Shown here piece by piece: positions 18,691-28,080 of a stretch of 64,000 bases of DNA (its first letter is position 1; each line of letters starts with the position of its first letter). The stretch is taken from positions 62,001 to 126,000 of the forward strand of contig JABLXA010000007.1 of NCBI GenBank assembly GCA_013178415.1, in the 5' to 3' direction. The stretch is from Bacillota bacterium (GTDB lineage: Bacteria; Bacillota; SHA-98; Ch115). Both the position numbers and the translations under genes were made by a program. The notes under the pieces are model-generated. The model worked only from the letters and a program-made list of their open reading frames with translations. It had not been told where the DNA came from and did no database searches.

Positions 18691-19680
18691 ATGAATGCGA
18701 TGAGTATAAGAAAAGGACCCTTGGGATTCAGATTGAGCGCGAGGGCTATTGTCATATCAGCGTTGATTTTGATTCTGACCGTATCTTCAGTGACCTTTGC
18801 TGAAAGCAAGAGGAGCGGTGGCTCATTCGTCTTCGGGGGTTCTATTCATGTTGACGCCGACGAAGTTGTTGAAGGCGGCGTGGTGTCCATGGGTGGAAAG
18901 GTCACGGTAGATGGGCGTGTGATAGGAGATGCAGTATCCATCGGCGGACCGGTTGAGGTAAATGGCACGGTCGAGGGAGATGTAGTTTCTGTCGGATCAA
19001 GGATTTATCTAGGCGAGAAAGCTAGGGTAACAGGGGATGTCACAAGCGTGGGCGGTTCTATCGAAAGGTCGCCCGGCGCCGTTGTGCAGGGCGATGTCAC
19101 AACTTCGGGCTTCCCATTCACGTTCAGATTCGGTAATATGATTTGGCCCCATATGCGCTGGGCACCCAGGCATATGCCATGGGAATTCTTCGGAGCCATG
19201 TGGATCATCAGGCTCATAGGCGCATTGGTCTTATCTCTGGCCATCGTTGCCATCTGGCCGAATCATACAGCCGCCGTGGCTTCAGCCATCGAGGCGAAGC
19301 TGGGGCGGATTACACTTGTTGGACTGGTGGCGTGGCTGCTTCTTGTGCCCTCCATCATAATCCTGGCTATTACCCTGATAGGTATCCCGCTCATCCCGCT
19401 CTGGGTCTTATTCTATATAGTAGCAGCGATGTTCGGGCATGCAGCTGTCTCGATCTTAGTGGGGGATAGAGTTGCAAAGCTGGCCAATGCCACTATGACG
19501 CAGCTTGTCAAGGTGCTTGTGGGCGCCCTCATCATTGCGCTTCTGGGCTGGGTCCCGGGGCTGGGAGCGTTAGTGGCTGTCGTCGTGGGTGTAATTGGCC
19601 TTGGGGGCGTGTTGGAAACCAGGTTTGGGACAAATAAGCCGTGGTTCCCATCCCGGCAGCCCCAGCCTCCTCAGCAGTGA
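18691..19680 (+). CDS. Exported bactofilin-like beta-helix protein with C-terminal membrane helices
   Basis: An N-terminal signal/anchor (AIVISALILILTVSSVTFAES) is followed by ~100 residues of short glycine/valine-rich repeats such as GGVVSMGGKVTVDGRVIGD and EGDVVSVGS. This pattern gives a right-handed beta-helix as in polymer-forming (bactofilin/DUF583-like) proteins. The C-terminal half has about four hydrophobic helices (WIIRLIGALVLSLAIVAIW, LVGLVAWLLLVPSIIILAI and others) and a Pro/Gln-rich tail. It probably sits in the membrane with the beta-helix outside. The ATG at 18691 follows TAGGAGGCG by 7 bp. The exact function is unknown; a cell-envelope scaffold is a reasonable guess. Confidence 0.78.
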   Translation: MNAMSIRKGPLGFRLSARAIVISALILILTVSSVTFAESKRSGGSFVFGGSIHVDADEVVEGGVVSMGGKVTVDGRVIGDAVSIGGPVEVNGTVEGDVVSVGSRIYLGEKARVTGDVTSVGGSIERSPGAVVQGDVTTSGFPFTFRFGNMIWPHMRWAPRHMPWEFFGAMWIIRLIGALVLSLAIVAIWPNHTAAVASAIEAKLGRITLVGLVAWLLLVPSIIILAITLIGIPLIPLWVLFYIVAAMFGHAAVSILVGDRVAKLANATMTQLVKVLVGALIIALLGWVPGLGALVAVVVGVIGLGGVLETRFGTNKPWFPSRQPQPPQQ

Positions 19681-19756
19681 TACAGCAGTACCGGCCGAAT
19701 GGTGCGATAGCACGGCAATCCTGGGGCGGGGAGCGTTCCGTAAAAGAGATGAATAT

Positions 19757-20686
19757 CTAGCGCCCGAGGAGGAGGCCGAGTATAAGTCCTAGGCCTGTAA
19801 GGATATAGGTCTTGATTGTGCCAGCATTGGCGGGGATGAGCTGCGCGGTGGCTTCATAGAAAGACCAGCATACCTTCGTAGCGCGGTATGCTTCAAGGCC
19901 TCCGATGAGACCTAGAAGCAACCATGGGCTACGAAAGTAGACAGCTAGTCCCACTATGGAGATCTCCGCCAATGCCATCAATATAGCGAAGACTGTTCGC
20001 GCCTTGCCTCGCCCCATCCGGACAACCAAATTGCGTTTGTTGGCGTGCAAGTCTGCCTCAAAGTCTGGGAATTCATTGATCCACAGGACTGCCGCGATGA
20101 GGATGCCGAGCGGAATGCTGATGAGTATCGGTCTTAGTGATAATTGGCCAGTTTGAACTACATAAGTTCCTAGCATCAATAATGGACCAAAGGTAAAGCC
20201 CACGGTGACTTCGCCAAAGCCGCGATATGCAAGGGATAATGGCCACATGCTGTAGCCAATGGCGAGAAGCCCGCCGATGGCAGCGATCCAGAAGGCGTGC
20301 CAGGTCCTGAAGATCCAGATGAGAATACCGATAAGCGCGGCAACCGTGAAGCTTGCTATGGCGATGATGATGACCTCATTTTCGGAGAGAAGCCCCCCTG
20401 TTATCGTCTTTTTCCCTCCTGAAAAGGGAGTCAGATTTTCCGGAGAGACAAATCTATCAGCGCCGGAACGCCAATCTACGACCTCATTGACGGCGTTTTT
20501 GCCCACCTCCACAGCATATATTCCAATGAGGGTGAGGAGAAACCATCCAATGGAAAAGGATGCTGCATCTACATAAGCCAGTGTCACAGCTGTGAGCATT
20601 GGCACTGTGGAGGCTATCCAGATCTTTGGATCTGCCAGTTGGATCAATCCGCGTTGCTGGCGTGCGGATAGAAATGTGAAGATCAA
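19757..20686 (-). CDS. UbiA-family prenyltransferase
   Basis: An integral membrane protein of 309 residues with about nine hydrophobic helices. The two Asp-rich Mg-diphosphate motifs of UbiA enzymes are present: NEVVDWRSGAD (N-x3-D-x4-D type) and NEFPDFEAD. Family members transfer prenyl chains to aromatic or other acceptors (MenA, UbiA, chlorophyll synthase, DGGGP synthase). No menaquinone genes are nearby, so the acceptor cannot be assigned; MenA-like is the default. The start is a TTG at 20686 preceded by GGGAGGGAGG. It is transcribed opposite to both neighbours. Confidence 0.85.
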   Translation of the reverse strand: MIFTFLSARQQRGLIQLADPKIWIASTVPMLTAVTLAYVDAASFSIGWFLLTLIGIYAVEVGKNAVNEVVDWRSGADRFVSPENLTPFSGGKKTITGGLLSENEVIIIAIASFTVAALIGILIWIFRTWHAFWIAAIGGLLAIGYSMWPLSLAYRGFGEVTVGFTFGPLLMLGTYVVQTGQLSLRPILISIPLGILIAAVLWINEFPDFEADLHANKRNLVVRMGRGKARTVFAILMALAEISIVGLAVYFRSPWLLLGLIGGLEAYRATKVCWSFYEATAQLIPANAGTIKTYILTGLGLILGLLLGR

Positions 20687-20984
20687 GTATCCTCCCTCCC
20701 ATTGATAAGGAATACGTATGACAAAGTCCGATGACCGCGCTTTGCTGATGGCGAGATTCTATGCAAGAGCGACGAGATTACATATGATATGAGCGATGAG
20801 AACCATAGGCCTGATTATGCCCAGAATTGACTATACCGCTATTTGTCTATTGAAGCAAGTATTTATCATGTGCTGAAGTCAGGAGTGGGTTGGCCTGGAA
20901 CCCTGATATCTATCTTGGCATAATTTATGTTAGAACAAAGGCAGGGAAGAAGCGTTCCCTGGTGAAAAGATCTAATTACTGTCA

Positions 20985-21145
20985 TATTATCTTCATGGCA
21001 GACGCCCATGCTGCTTCGGCAGCACCAGCGGAAGGATGAAGACCCGCGGGGCGGGCGACGCTGTTTTCTGGGTAGTCGGCCATGCCGCGAGAGCGGCGCC
21101 TACGAAAAATGAAAATGCCGCTCAGCTATTTTCAAAGTAGTTCCG
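20985..21145. repeat. Interspersed intergenic repeat, copy 2
   Basis: Part of the ~490-bp gap before the amidase. It shares the GCCCATGCTGC, GGATGAA, GCGGCGCC and GAAAATG...CTATTTTCAAAG segments with the copy at 3313-3503, in the same overall arrangement but diverged. CTGCTTCGGCAG forms a small perfect hairpin. The rest of the gap (20687-20984) shows nothing recognisable. Confidence 0.45.
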
Positions 21146-21180
21146 AGGAGGCATGGGTAGCTGGAAGGGAGTGGTGTCAC

Positions 21181-21732
21181 GTGCTGGGGATAAAGGCTTT
21201 GGTTTGTCTTGACCCCGGCCATTAGCCCGGGGGGAAGGATCCAGGAGCGGTGGGCCGGACGGGGACCCGTGAAGCTGATATCAACCTTAGCGTGACGCAA
21301 AGGATAGGGGATGAGTTGAAACGACACGGCATCTCAGTTTTGCTTACGAGGACAGATGATGTGTTCGTCAGCCTCAAGGATAGGGTAAACATGGCGAATG
21401 CCGCTGATGCCGCGATCTTCGTCTCGATACACTGCAACTCTGCAGAGGATGAAGGGGCTCATGGTACCGAAACATACCACAGCGTGGGCAGCAAACCGGG
21501 TAAGATTCTCGCGGAGACCATACACCAGTCCCTGGTGAAAGCTGCAGGTCTGTTCGATCGAGGAGTGAAAGAAGCCAAGTTCTATGTCTTGAGACGGACA
21601 AAAATGCCGGCTACACTCGTGGAATTGGCGTTCATATCAAACAAAGATGAGGAAAAGCTACTTAAAAGTGAGGAATTTCAACAGAAAACAGCGAAGGCAA
21701 TAGCGGAAGGAATCATCAATCATAGTTTTTGA
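21181..21732 (+). pseudogene. N-acetylmuramoyl-L-alanine amidase with in-frame TAG at the catalytic motif
   Basis: Reading from the GTG at 21181 (after GGAAGGGAG) gives MLGIKALVCLDPGH, then TAG at 21223-21225, then PGGKDPGAVGRTGTREADIN in the same frame to the stop at 21732. The zinc residues of Amidase_3 are all present: His14 just before the TAG, Glu in TREAD, His in SIHCNS and Glu in LVELAF. Without readthrough, only an internal start such as the GTG at 21250 is possible, and it would lack the first zinc His. Either the gene is newly dead or the TAG is read through. The intact ATPase-like gene follows after 12 bp. The enzyme would cleave the peptidoglycan amide bond. Confidence 0.8.
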
Positions 21733-21744
21733 GGGGGGCGCGAA

Positions 21745-23457
21745 TTGGCTAAGACACGGCAAGACCTTGCGGCAACTCTGAGCCGCATCGATTCGAGAGG
21801 ATACAAGGCTTATGAAGAGATACGCGGCGAATACGTATTTCCTGGTTTCCGTCTTTTCATAGATCATGTTCAGGCTGACCCATTTGCTCCTCCGAGCAGA
21901 TTTAGAATCCGTGTTCCTCAGGAGATAGCCAAATTTCCCAGCCGTTATTTAGAAAGTGCAATAAGGCGAATTGCCCTTGCTGACTATCTGACGCGCACTT
22001 TCAGCTCCGCGGCCGCCAGGTCGGCGCACGGCCACGGGACCGGTAAGAGCGGGCGCATATTCATGCCCCGTCCGGGTCAGGAGATTCTCATGAGGAATTC
22101 TGTACTGATCAGTGAAGATGGAATCGAGGCCAGATTTGCGGTAGGCCTTCCCGCGGCAGGGCGCAGGATATTGGGAAAGGTGGCGGAGGAGATCTGCTGT
22201 AGCCTTCTGCCCAAATTAGTGCATGAGGTTTTGATGTATCAGTCCCTGAGGGTTGACGACCTCGATCTCCACATTATGGTTGCAGAGGACAGCGAGGCCT
22301 TACGCGGGCTTTTGCAGGAACATCGGCTTGTGGCTTTTGTCGCCAATGGATCTATCCTGCCGCGCCGCAGCGGAGTCGATGATAGGCCGCTTGATCAAGG
22401 CGAGGTGATACCATTCACCTCTCCCCCATCATTAGAAGTGGAATTAGAGGCACCTAACCGAGGTAAGGTGCGGGGGATGGGGATCCCGGAAGGGGTAACC
22501 CTTATCGTCGGCGGAGGATATCATGGAAAATCCACTCTCCTGCGCGCCATAGAGCGTGGGATCTATGATCATATTCCTGGCGACGGGCGGGAATTTGTGG
22601 TGACCTCTCCAGTTGCTGTTAAAATCCGTGCCGAAGATGGACGAGCCATAACAAACACCGACATAAGCTTTTTCATCAGTAACCTCCCATTTGGCGCCGA
22701 CACTAGCGGCTTTTCCACGCAAAATGCGAGCGGCAGCACTTCACAGGCGGCTAATATCGTTGAGGCTCTCGAATCGGGCGCAAGAGTCCTCCTGGTGGAT
22801 GAAGATACATCAGCGACTAATTTTATGATAAGAGATAGACGTATGCAGGCCTTAGTAGCGAAGGAAAAGGAGCCTATAACCCCCTTCATAGACAGGGTCC
22901 GTCTTCTCAGTGAAAAGGGCATATCAACGATATTGGTCCTGGGCGGATCCGGCGACTATCTTGACGTTGCCGACACCGTGATCATGATGGATGAATATCG
23001 GCCCATAGATGTCACTGCGAAAGCCAGGGAGATCGCCGCGCTTTTCAAAACGGGGCGCAAAACAGAAGGGACTCGAGTAGATCTTCGTCTTGGCGCCAGA
23101 ATTCCAACTTCGCTTGGCTTCATGAGACCAGGTGATCGCAGGACTAAAACAAAAGCCAGGGGCACTGATACCATCATGCTGGGCCATGAAGAAATCGACC
23201 TCAGCAGTGTGGAACAGGTAGTGGACCCTGGCCAGACCCGCTTCATAGCTGATACATTGCGATATATTGGGAGCCGACTGCTTGATGGCAAATCCAATAT
23301 ACCGGAATTACTCGCAAGACTTCGGCGGGATATCGAGGAAAATGGCATGGACCTTGTTGCCCCCTATCTTCATGGTGAATACTGCCTCGCACGGCCTCTC
23401 GAGATTGCGGCGGCGCTAAACAGGGTGCGGACCCTTGAAATCAGGCAGAATCGCTGA
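21745..23457 (+). CDS. ABC-class P-loop ATPase (PF09818-type, COG3044)
   Basis: A 570-residue soluble ATPase of the ABC_ATPase family, which is not linked to transport. Walker A is VGGGYHGKSTLL (~residue 255), the signature-like segment is NASGSTSQAANI, and Walker B is VLLVDEDTSATNFMIRD. The N-terminal region (GYKAYEEIRGEY, FRLFIDHVQADPFAPPS) is typical of the family. Its cellular role is unknown. The start is a TTG at 21745 a few bases after GAGGGGGGCG. It is 12 bp from the amidase gene and probably co-transcribed with it. Confidence 0.87.
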   Translation: MAKTRQDLAATLSRIDSRGYKAYEEIRGEYVFPGFRLFIDHVQADPFAPPSRFRIRVPQEIAKFPSRYLESAIRRIALADYLTRTFSSAAARSAHGHGTGKSGRIFMPRPGQEILMRNSVLISEDGIEARFAVGLPAAGRRILGKVAEEICCSLLPKLVHEVLMYQSLRVDDLDLHIMVAEDSEALRGLLQEHRLVAFVANGSILPRRSGVDDRPLDQGEVIPFTSPPSLEVELEAPNRGKVRGMGIPEGVTLIVGGGYHGKSTLLRAIERGIYDHIPGDGREFVVTSPVAVKIRAEDGRAITNTDISFFISNLPFGADTSGFSTQNASGSTSQAANIVEALESGARVLLVDEDTSATNFMIRDRRMQALVAKEKEPITPFIDRVRLLSEKGISTILVLGGSGDYLDVADTVIMMDEYRPIDVTAKAREIAALFKTGRKTEGTRVDLRLGARIPTSLGFMRPGDRRTKTKARGTDTIMLGHEEIDLSSVEQVVDPGQTRFIADTLRYIGSRLLDGKSNIPELLARLRRDIEENGMDLVAPYLHGEYCLARPLEIAAALNRVRTLEIRQNR

Positions 23458-23484
23458 TATAGCGCTGTCGCGACGATGCACCGG

Positions 23485-23657
23485 CTATATGGCGTACTCT
23501 ACCATGACGCGCTGACCCTTGCGGGCGCTTTCTATCGCTGAAAACACCATTGCCAGAGACTTGATATTATCATGGCATTCGGTCTGGGGCTTCTCACCTG
23601 TGCGCAGGTAGTTGAGCATCTCGCGCAGTGCTCCATGCATACCTGTGGCGGTCATTG
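23485..23657 (-). pseudogene. C-terminal fragment of a Gfo/Idh/MocA oxidoreductase
   Basis: On the minus strand about 55 codons read GMHGALREMLNYLRTGEKP, then DNIKSLAMVFSAIESA and end RVMVEYAI-stop. This is the typical C-terminal end of a Gfo/Idh/MocA dehydrogenase. Nothing upstream continues it. It lies beside, and opposite to, the intact family member at 23949, so it is probably what remains of a second dehydrogenase gene. The remaining 270 bp of this gap show no gene. Confidence 0.65.
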
Positions 23658-23948
23658 GCGATAATGAAGAGGTCGTATTGTCGTACTATAGGTACTCGTT
23701 TCGACGGGATTTTCCTTCCATGACAGCGGTATACGGATTCATGTACTTCATGGATTTTAAAGGGATGTGACTTTGAAGGCAGGGATTTGCTATCCTGCAG
23801 CGAAAGATGGTCATTGAGAGAAGATGCGCATTTGGGGTGAGGATGGCTATTCGGCGTGAGACGCTGCAGCAGATGGCATGCCTCGGGAAATACTGGCTGG
23901 ATCATGCGCACAGGGAAGCATTAGATTTCTGTGAAGGAGGAGTGCGCT

Positions 23949-24968
23949 TTGCAGGAAATTCGGGTTGGTCTCATCGGCTGTGGGGGGAATATGCGTGGAC
24001 ATATAAAGAGGCTCATGGGCATTCCAGAAGTCAAGATCACGGCAATATCAGACCCATTGGAGGAAAACATACAGGAAGCTATAGATACGCTCGAACTAGG
24101 GCGAGTAAAGCGTTTTTCTGATTATACAGATATGCTAGCCAGGGTAGGTCTTGACGCTGTTGTTATATCTTCTCCTCATACCCTCCATGCAAGACAGATC
24201 TGCGATTCTCTCAGGTCCGGACTCCATGTTCTCGTGGAGAAGCCAATGGTCTGTTCTGTCGAGGATGCCTTAAAGGTAATCGCTCTGAAGGAGGAGATGG
24301 GCAAGGTAGTCCTTGTGTCTTATCAACGTCACTATGCTCCGAGCTATCGCTACGCGAGAGAGCTTATTCAGTCGGGGAAATGGGGCAAAGTGCAGTTTAT
24401 CACTGCGTGGCAGTGCCAGAATTGGAAGCGGGCTACTGTCGGCAAGTGGCGGCAGGACCCTGCCCTTTCGGGTGGCGGCCAGTTGAACGATTCTGGCAGT
24501 CACCTTCTTGACATCGTGCTTTGGATGACGGGACTTACCCCTAAGGAAGTCTTTGCCTATATCGATAACTGTGGAACGCCAGTAGATGTACTTTCAGCAA
24601 TTTCCGTATCATTCCAAGAAGGGGCCATTGGGAATCTTTCCGTCGTTGGCGATAGTAATACTGGTTTCGATGAAGGTATCAATATCTGGTGTGAAAATGG
24701 GATGATCGAGATAAGGGGAGCAGGGCATGGATCACTCATCCTTCGTGATCCTGATCCGCGCACGCCAGATGAAGCCGAACTACCCGCAGGCTCCATTCCT
24801 GACGCGAATTTCATAGCTGCGATTCGCGGCAGGGAGGAGGTTCAATCCACGGCAGAGGATGCCCTTAAGGTGATCGAACTCACCGAGGCTGTCTGGGAAT
24901 CGGCGAGAAGACATCAACCTGTCGCAGTCGATCATGTCCTATCGAGGCCTGAGGCATATGGTCGTTGA
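23949..24968 (+). CDS. Gfo/Idh/MocA-family NAD(P)-dependent oxidoreductase
   Basis: An N-terminal Rossmann fold opens with IRVGLIGCGGNMRGHIK, followed by ITAISDP and the conserved EKP motif in HVLVEKPMVC. The C-terminal alpha/beta substrate domain includes GGGQLNDSGSHLLDIVLWM, with the Asp/His pair of the catalytic region. These enzymes oxidise or reduce sugars, inositols or related polyols; the substrate is not readable from sequence. TTG at 23949 follows GAAGGAGG by about 10 bp and starts MQEIRVG; the frame extends to a GTG at 23931, which overlaps the ribosome site. The length of 339 residues is normal. It stands alone. Confidence 0.9.
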   Translation: MQEIRVGLIGCGGNMRGHIKRLMGIPEVKITAISDPLEENIQEAIDTLELGRVKRFSDYTDMLARVGLDAVVISSPHTLHARQICDSLRSGLHVLVEKPMVCSVEDALKVIALKEEMGKVVLVSYQRHYAPSYRYARELIQSGKWGKVQFITAWQCQNWKRATVGKWRQDPALSGGGQLNDSGSHLLDIVLWMTGLTPKEVFAYIDNCGTPVDVLSAISVSFQEGAIGNLSVVGDSNTGFDEGINIWCENGMIEIRGAGHGSLILRDPDPRTPDEAELPAGSIPDANFIAAIRGREEVQSTAEDALKVIELTEAVWESARRHQPVAVDHVLSRPEAYGR

Positions 24969-25083
24969 GGTCAGTCGATCTTAAAGGGCCAATAAAGGCC
25001 GGCCGATCGTACTATCTCGTGGGGTTTCCCAGCGGGGGCCGGACTTGAGTCAGCTGTCGATATTTTGATCAGGTTTTTGGGGC

Positions 25084-25620
25084 GGGTGGCGAGTTGTTGG
25101 TCATCCATCCAATTGCTAGTGACGAGTTTTTGGTCCCACTAGATCAAGGGTGGCGAATTTTCAGGCAGGTTGCGCGCGCAGCTGGCTGAGAATTCGTCAG
25201 CTTAGACCAAGGATGGCGAGATTCTAGGCACCCCAGACCAATGGTGGCGAGTTTTTAGGCAGGTTCCCCGCAGAAGTGGTTAAAAATTCGTCAGTTTCCT
25301 CGCCGGGATGGCGACATTCTCGTCACGATGGGATAGTTTTGGCAAAATCTGGGCCTACATCATCTTGAGCTGGCTAGAATTTAGGCAGGTTTTGCACAGG
25401 GGTGACCGAGATTTCGCCAGCCCCTGGTCCAGAGTGGAGAATTTCCCGCCAGCTCGCCCTTAGATTGGAAGATTATAGGTTATGATTATCCATAATAAGG
25501 GATTTTGTAGCATATATTGGCCTGGAGTGGCGAGATTTTAGCCCGCTTGGACGCAGAGGTGGCTGAGATTTCGGCAGCCTCTGCCCTCAAGTGCCGAAAA
25601 TCCTGCCACCTTACCTTTGA
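25084..25620. repeat. Array of imperfect palindromic (REP-like) repeats
   Basis: About 540 bp contain at least eight variants of TGGCGAGTTTTTAGGCAGG paired with an inverted-sense partner GGCTGAGAATTCGTCAG. The best full units start at about 25147, 25240, 25366 and 25525, and partial units lie at 25084, 25121, 25210, 25305 and 25433. Within a unit the right half is roughly the reverse complement of the left half, so each ~60-bp unit can fold into a stem-loop. Units degrade outward. The array runs into the 5' end of the open frame of the MFS gene. It resembles REP/BIME-type arrays but carries no RAYT transposase here. Confidence 0.65.
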
Positions 25621-25639
25621 ACTGGAGGAATTGTTTACC

Positions 25640-27001
25640 TTGCATTTCTCGCGTCTGCTCCAAGACCGGCGGAGGCTATCTCCTTCCTGGCGGATATACA
25701 GTCGAGCTCGAAGATCTCCAGTTGAGGAGAATGTACGCTATAATATATATAATGGGGTTGCGGCGCTCATCTCAATAAACCTCGTCACGCCTTTCTTAGG
25801 GATCTTTGCGTTGCGCATAGGAGCCACGAATACCGAAGTTGGGCTCCTTTCTGCTCTGCCTGCTCTGGTGAGCCTCGTCCTCGCCCTACCTGCGGCAACC
25901 CTTGTTGACCGCTGTCCAGACCATAAGCACTTTACCGTGCAGACCATCTTGCTCGCCCGTTTCTTATACGTGCCGCTTGCGCTAGTTCCCTTGTTTGCGT
26001 CCGAATGGCGGCCAACAGTATTGCTTCTCATGGTTGGCGTCATGACAATACCGCAGGCCCTCCTCAATGTTGCCTGGCAAAGCCTGATAGGATCTGTCAT
26101 TCCACCAGAGGTGAGAGCTGATGCTTTCGCCGAACGCAGCATATGGATGACTCTAAGCGGTATGGCGGCAGCGCTCTTTGGCGGTTGGGTAATGGATGCA
26201 CTCAGGTTTCCCATCGGATACCAGTTGGCTTTTGTGACCGCATTCTTCGCGGGTGTCGCGGAAGCTTACTTTCTGAATAGTCTCAGGCCATTCTCCACTG
26301 ACAAAGAAGAAGATCATCGGGATAGAGCCTATTGCAGGAGTAAGGGGATTCATCAGCGCCGGGGAATTATCATCTCGGTCGTCGAAGAATGGCACAGAGT
26401 GCGTTCTAACCAGCCTTATTTTCGGTTTCTTCTGGCAACCTTATATTTCCATTTTGCATGGATGGGCGCCTGGCCCCTCTTTACAATCTATCGAGTGGAG
26501 TATCTTCATGCTGATAATGTCTGGATGAGCCTATCAGTGATGGCAGGATCCTTGGGATCGGTCGTGTTCTTTCGTTTGTGGTCTAGGTTTAGCAAACGGA
26601 GGGGATATAAAGCCGCCCTCTCATGGAGTGCGGCAGGGCTGGCACTGACAGTAGTGATATGGATCTTCGTGAAAGACCTTTGGCTTGCGACTTTTCTGGA
26701 TTTTTGGGGCGGAGCGGTAACTGCGGGTATCAATCTTGGCCTGCTAAATCGCCTTCTGGAAGTGGCTTCCAAAGAGCATCATACTACAGACGTGGCTTAT
26801 TATAATATAACTGTCCAGCTTGCAGCGACAGTCGCACCGGTGCTTTGGACCGCTGGTTATGACAGGTGGGGCTGGGTAGTATCTATGGGAATCACGGCGG
26901 TAGCGCGTGCGCTCGCAGCAGTGGGATACTGGTTTGCGGGCATGGCAGAGCCACGCCCTTCATCAATTGCATATACAGTGAAGAAAGAGGAATCAAGCTA
27001 A
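25640..27001 (+). CDS. Major facilitator superfamily transporter
   Basis: A polytopic membrane protein with about 11-12 hydrophobic segments. Diagnostic stretches are GIFALRIGATNTEVGLLSAL, LPAATLVDRC (motif A-like) and AWQSLIGSVIPPEVRADAFA. Helices in the C-terminal half include LATLYFHFAWMGAWPLFTI. The substrate is unknown. The open frame extends back to 25517, but the first ~40 codons are repeat-derived sequence. I prefer the TTG at 25640, about 11 bp after CTGGAGG; no in-frame ATG precedes the first membrane segment. The next gene starts 2 bp after the stop, so the two form an operon. Confidence 0.8.
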   Translation: MHFSRLLQDRRRLSPSWRIYSRARRSPVEENVRYNIYNGVAALISINLVTPFLGIFALRIGATNTEVGLLSALPALVSLVLALPAATLVDRCPDHKHFTVQTILLARFLYVPLALVPLFASEWRPTVLLLMVGVMTIPQALLNVAWQSLIGSVIPPEVRADAFAERSIWMTLSGMAAALFGGWVMDALRFPIGYQLAFVTAFFAGVAEAYFLNSLRPFSTDKEEDHRDRAYCRSKGIHQRRGIIISVVEEWHRVRSNQPYFRFLLATLYFHFAWMGAWPLFTIYRVEYLHADNVWMSLSVMAGSLGSVVFFRLWSRFSKRRGYKAALSWSAAGLALTVVIWIFVKDLWLATFLDFWGGAVTAGINLGLLNRLLEVASKEHHTTDVAYYNITVQLAATVAPVLWTAGYDRWGWVVSMGITAVARALAAVGYWFAGMAEPRPSSIAYTVKKEESS

Positions 27002-27003
27002 CC

Positions 27004-27615
27004 ATGGGCCAGGCGAGGAAAGAGTACTGGGAGCTCACGGTCATTGATTCTGTGGTCGAGAATGCCAAAGGACTGACATCTTCGGTCGCGGGAGACATCG
27101 ATGGTGATGGCAGGGTGGAGGTGGTTGTCGGAGGGGTCGGAGTATTGTTCTGGTACCGTCCGAAAACCCTGGAGGAGGGGACCATAGACACCGATGTCAC
27201 TATCTATGTAGGTATGGCCTTACAAGATCTGGATGTGGATGGCCATCCAGGACTGGTTGTGGGATACACGACCGAAGGCTCAGTCTTGGTCTGGTACAAA
27301 CCTGAAAGAGGCGACTGGCAGCTCCACTGTATCGGGGAAAGCGCCGGGGATTGGCCACATGGGACGCTGATCGCGCCGGTCTTACCCGGTGGTGGACTGG
27401 CCCCGATCGCCACTTATCATAGCGCCAACAGTGGGCAAGCAGACTACCCGGAGATTTTCGAGATCCCCGCCGACCCAGCGGCAGGTCCGTGGAAGAAGCG
27501 GACCATCGCGCCGCTTATTTACAATGAAATGAGAAAAACCCCGTCCCGGGAATCGGGCGGGGTTCAGATGTTTGAGAGCCTTAAAGAGGCTCTCCAGAAT
27601 TCCGAAATCCTATAA
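27004..27615 (+). pseudogene. VCBS/FG-GAP-type beta-propeller protein, 3'-truncated
   Basis: ATG at 27004 comes two bases after the MFS stop. The protein has FG-GAP-like repeats with calcium-type loops: VAGDIDGDGRVEVVVGGVG, LQDLDVDGHPGLVVGYT and WYKPERGDWQLHCIGE. Such proteins normally carry seven blades over ~400 residues. Here homology ends near IAPLIYNEM (about 27530), after which the frame crosses two hairpins and stops at 27615. The tail (MRKTPSRESGG onward) is therefore not native. There is no signal peptide. It is a truncated remnant or a short stand-alone form; binding of a carbohydrate is only a guess. Confidence 0.6.
27533..27565 (-). terminator. Hairpin with T-run on the minus strand
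   Basis: On the minus strand ACCCCGCCC ... GGGACGGGGT is followed directly by TTTTT, a rho-independent layout. A second perfect hairpin, GAGAGCC/GGCTCTC, is at 27573-27593. No minus-strand gene ends here, so these may belong to material lost by deletion. Confidence 0.45.
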
Positions 27616-28080
27616 TGGCGGTCATGGACCTTTCTTTTTACGCTGTCATGGCATTAGTTGGGAATGAAGAAGAAAAAGAAAAAGAAGATTATAAGGATGA
27701 TGATGATCCACCACCACCACCAACCATCAAACGTCGGACGTTCCGGCATTCAAATCCCTCCTTCCCGAGAAAGGTTCGGGCTCTCACCGGCTCTGTGTCT
27801 GATATCCGGCAGCCGCTATATGATATGGGAAAACGAGGGGAAGTGTGACAAAATGCGGACAGGAAGGTCTCACAATCTGCCTGTAGAAGAATGTCGGTCC
27901 GCCTCCCCCTCCGTCTACGCGTGGCCATCATTGAGTGATCAAATGATCATTTTTATATTGCATTCTGGCCGACATTGCGCTATACTTATAGATACATTGA
28001 GAGATTGGATTGAAAGTGACGCGATATCGCCGGCTGGACTGTCTTTGATAGATGAGGCGCCGGTGATGCATAGGTTTCGT
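27616..28080. other. Gap with low-complexity tract before tRNA-Arg
   Basis: At 27660-27725 a purine-rich tract (GAAGAAGAAAAAGAAAAAG) runs into (GAT)n and then (CCA)n. In one frame this encodes DYKDDDDPPPPP. Short frames cover it (e.g. 27615-27848) but none has family resemblance or a good ribosome site. The last 200 bp lead into the tRNA gene; a promoter for the tRNA is likely but I cannot place it with confidence. Confidence 0.4.

Noticed and set aside
27615-27848. Frame encoding DYKDDDD (FLAG-like), with an HHHH stretch in another frame
   Set aside because: It comes from a natural purine-rich/GAT/CCA low-complexity tract. No vector sequence, promoter or cloning junction surrounds it, and the epitope's last Lys is absent.
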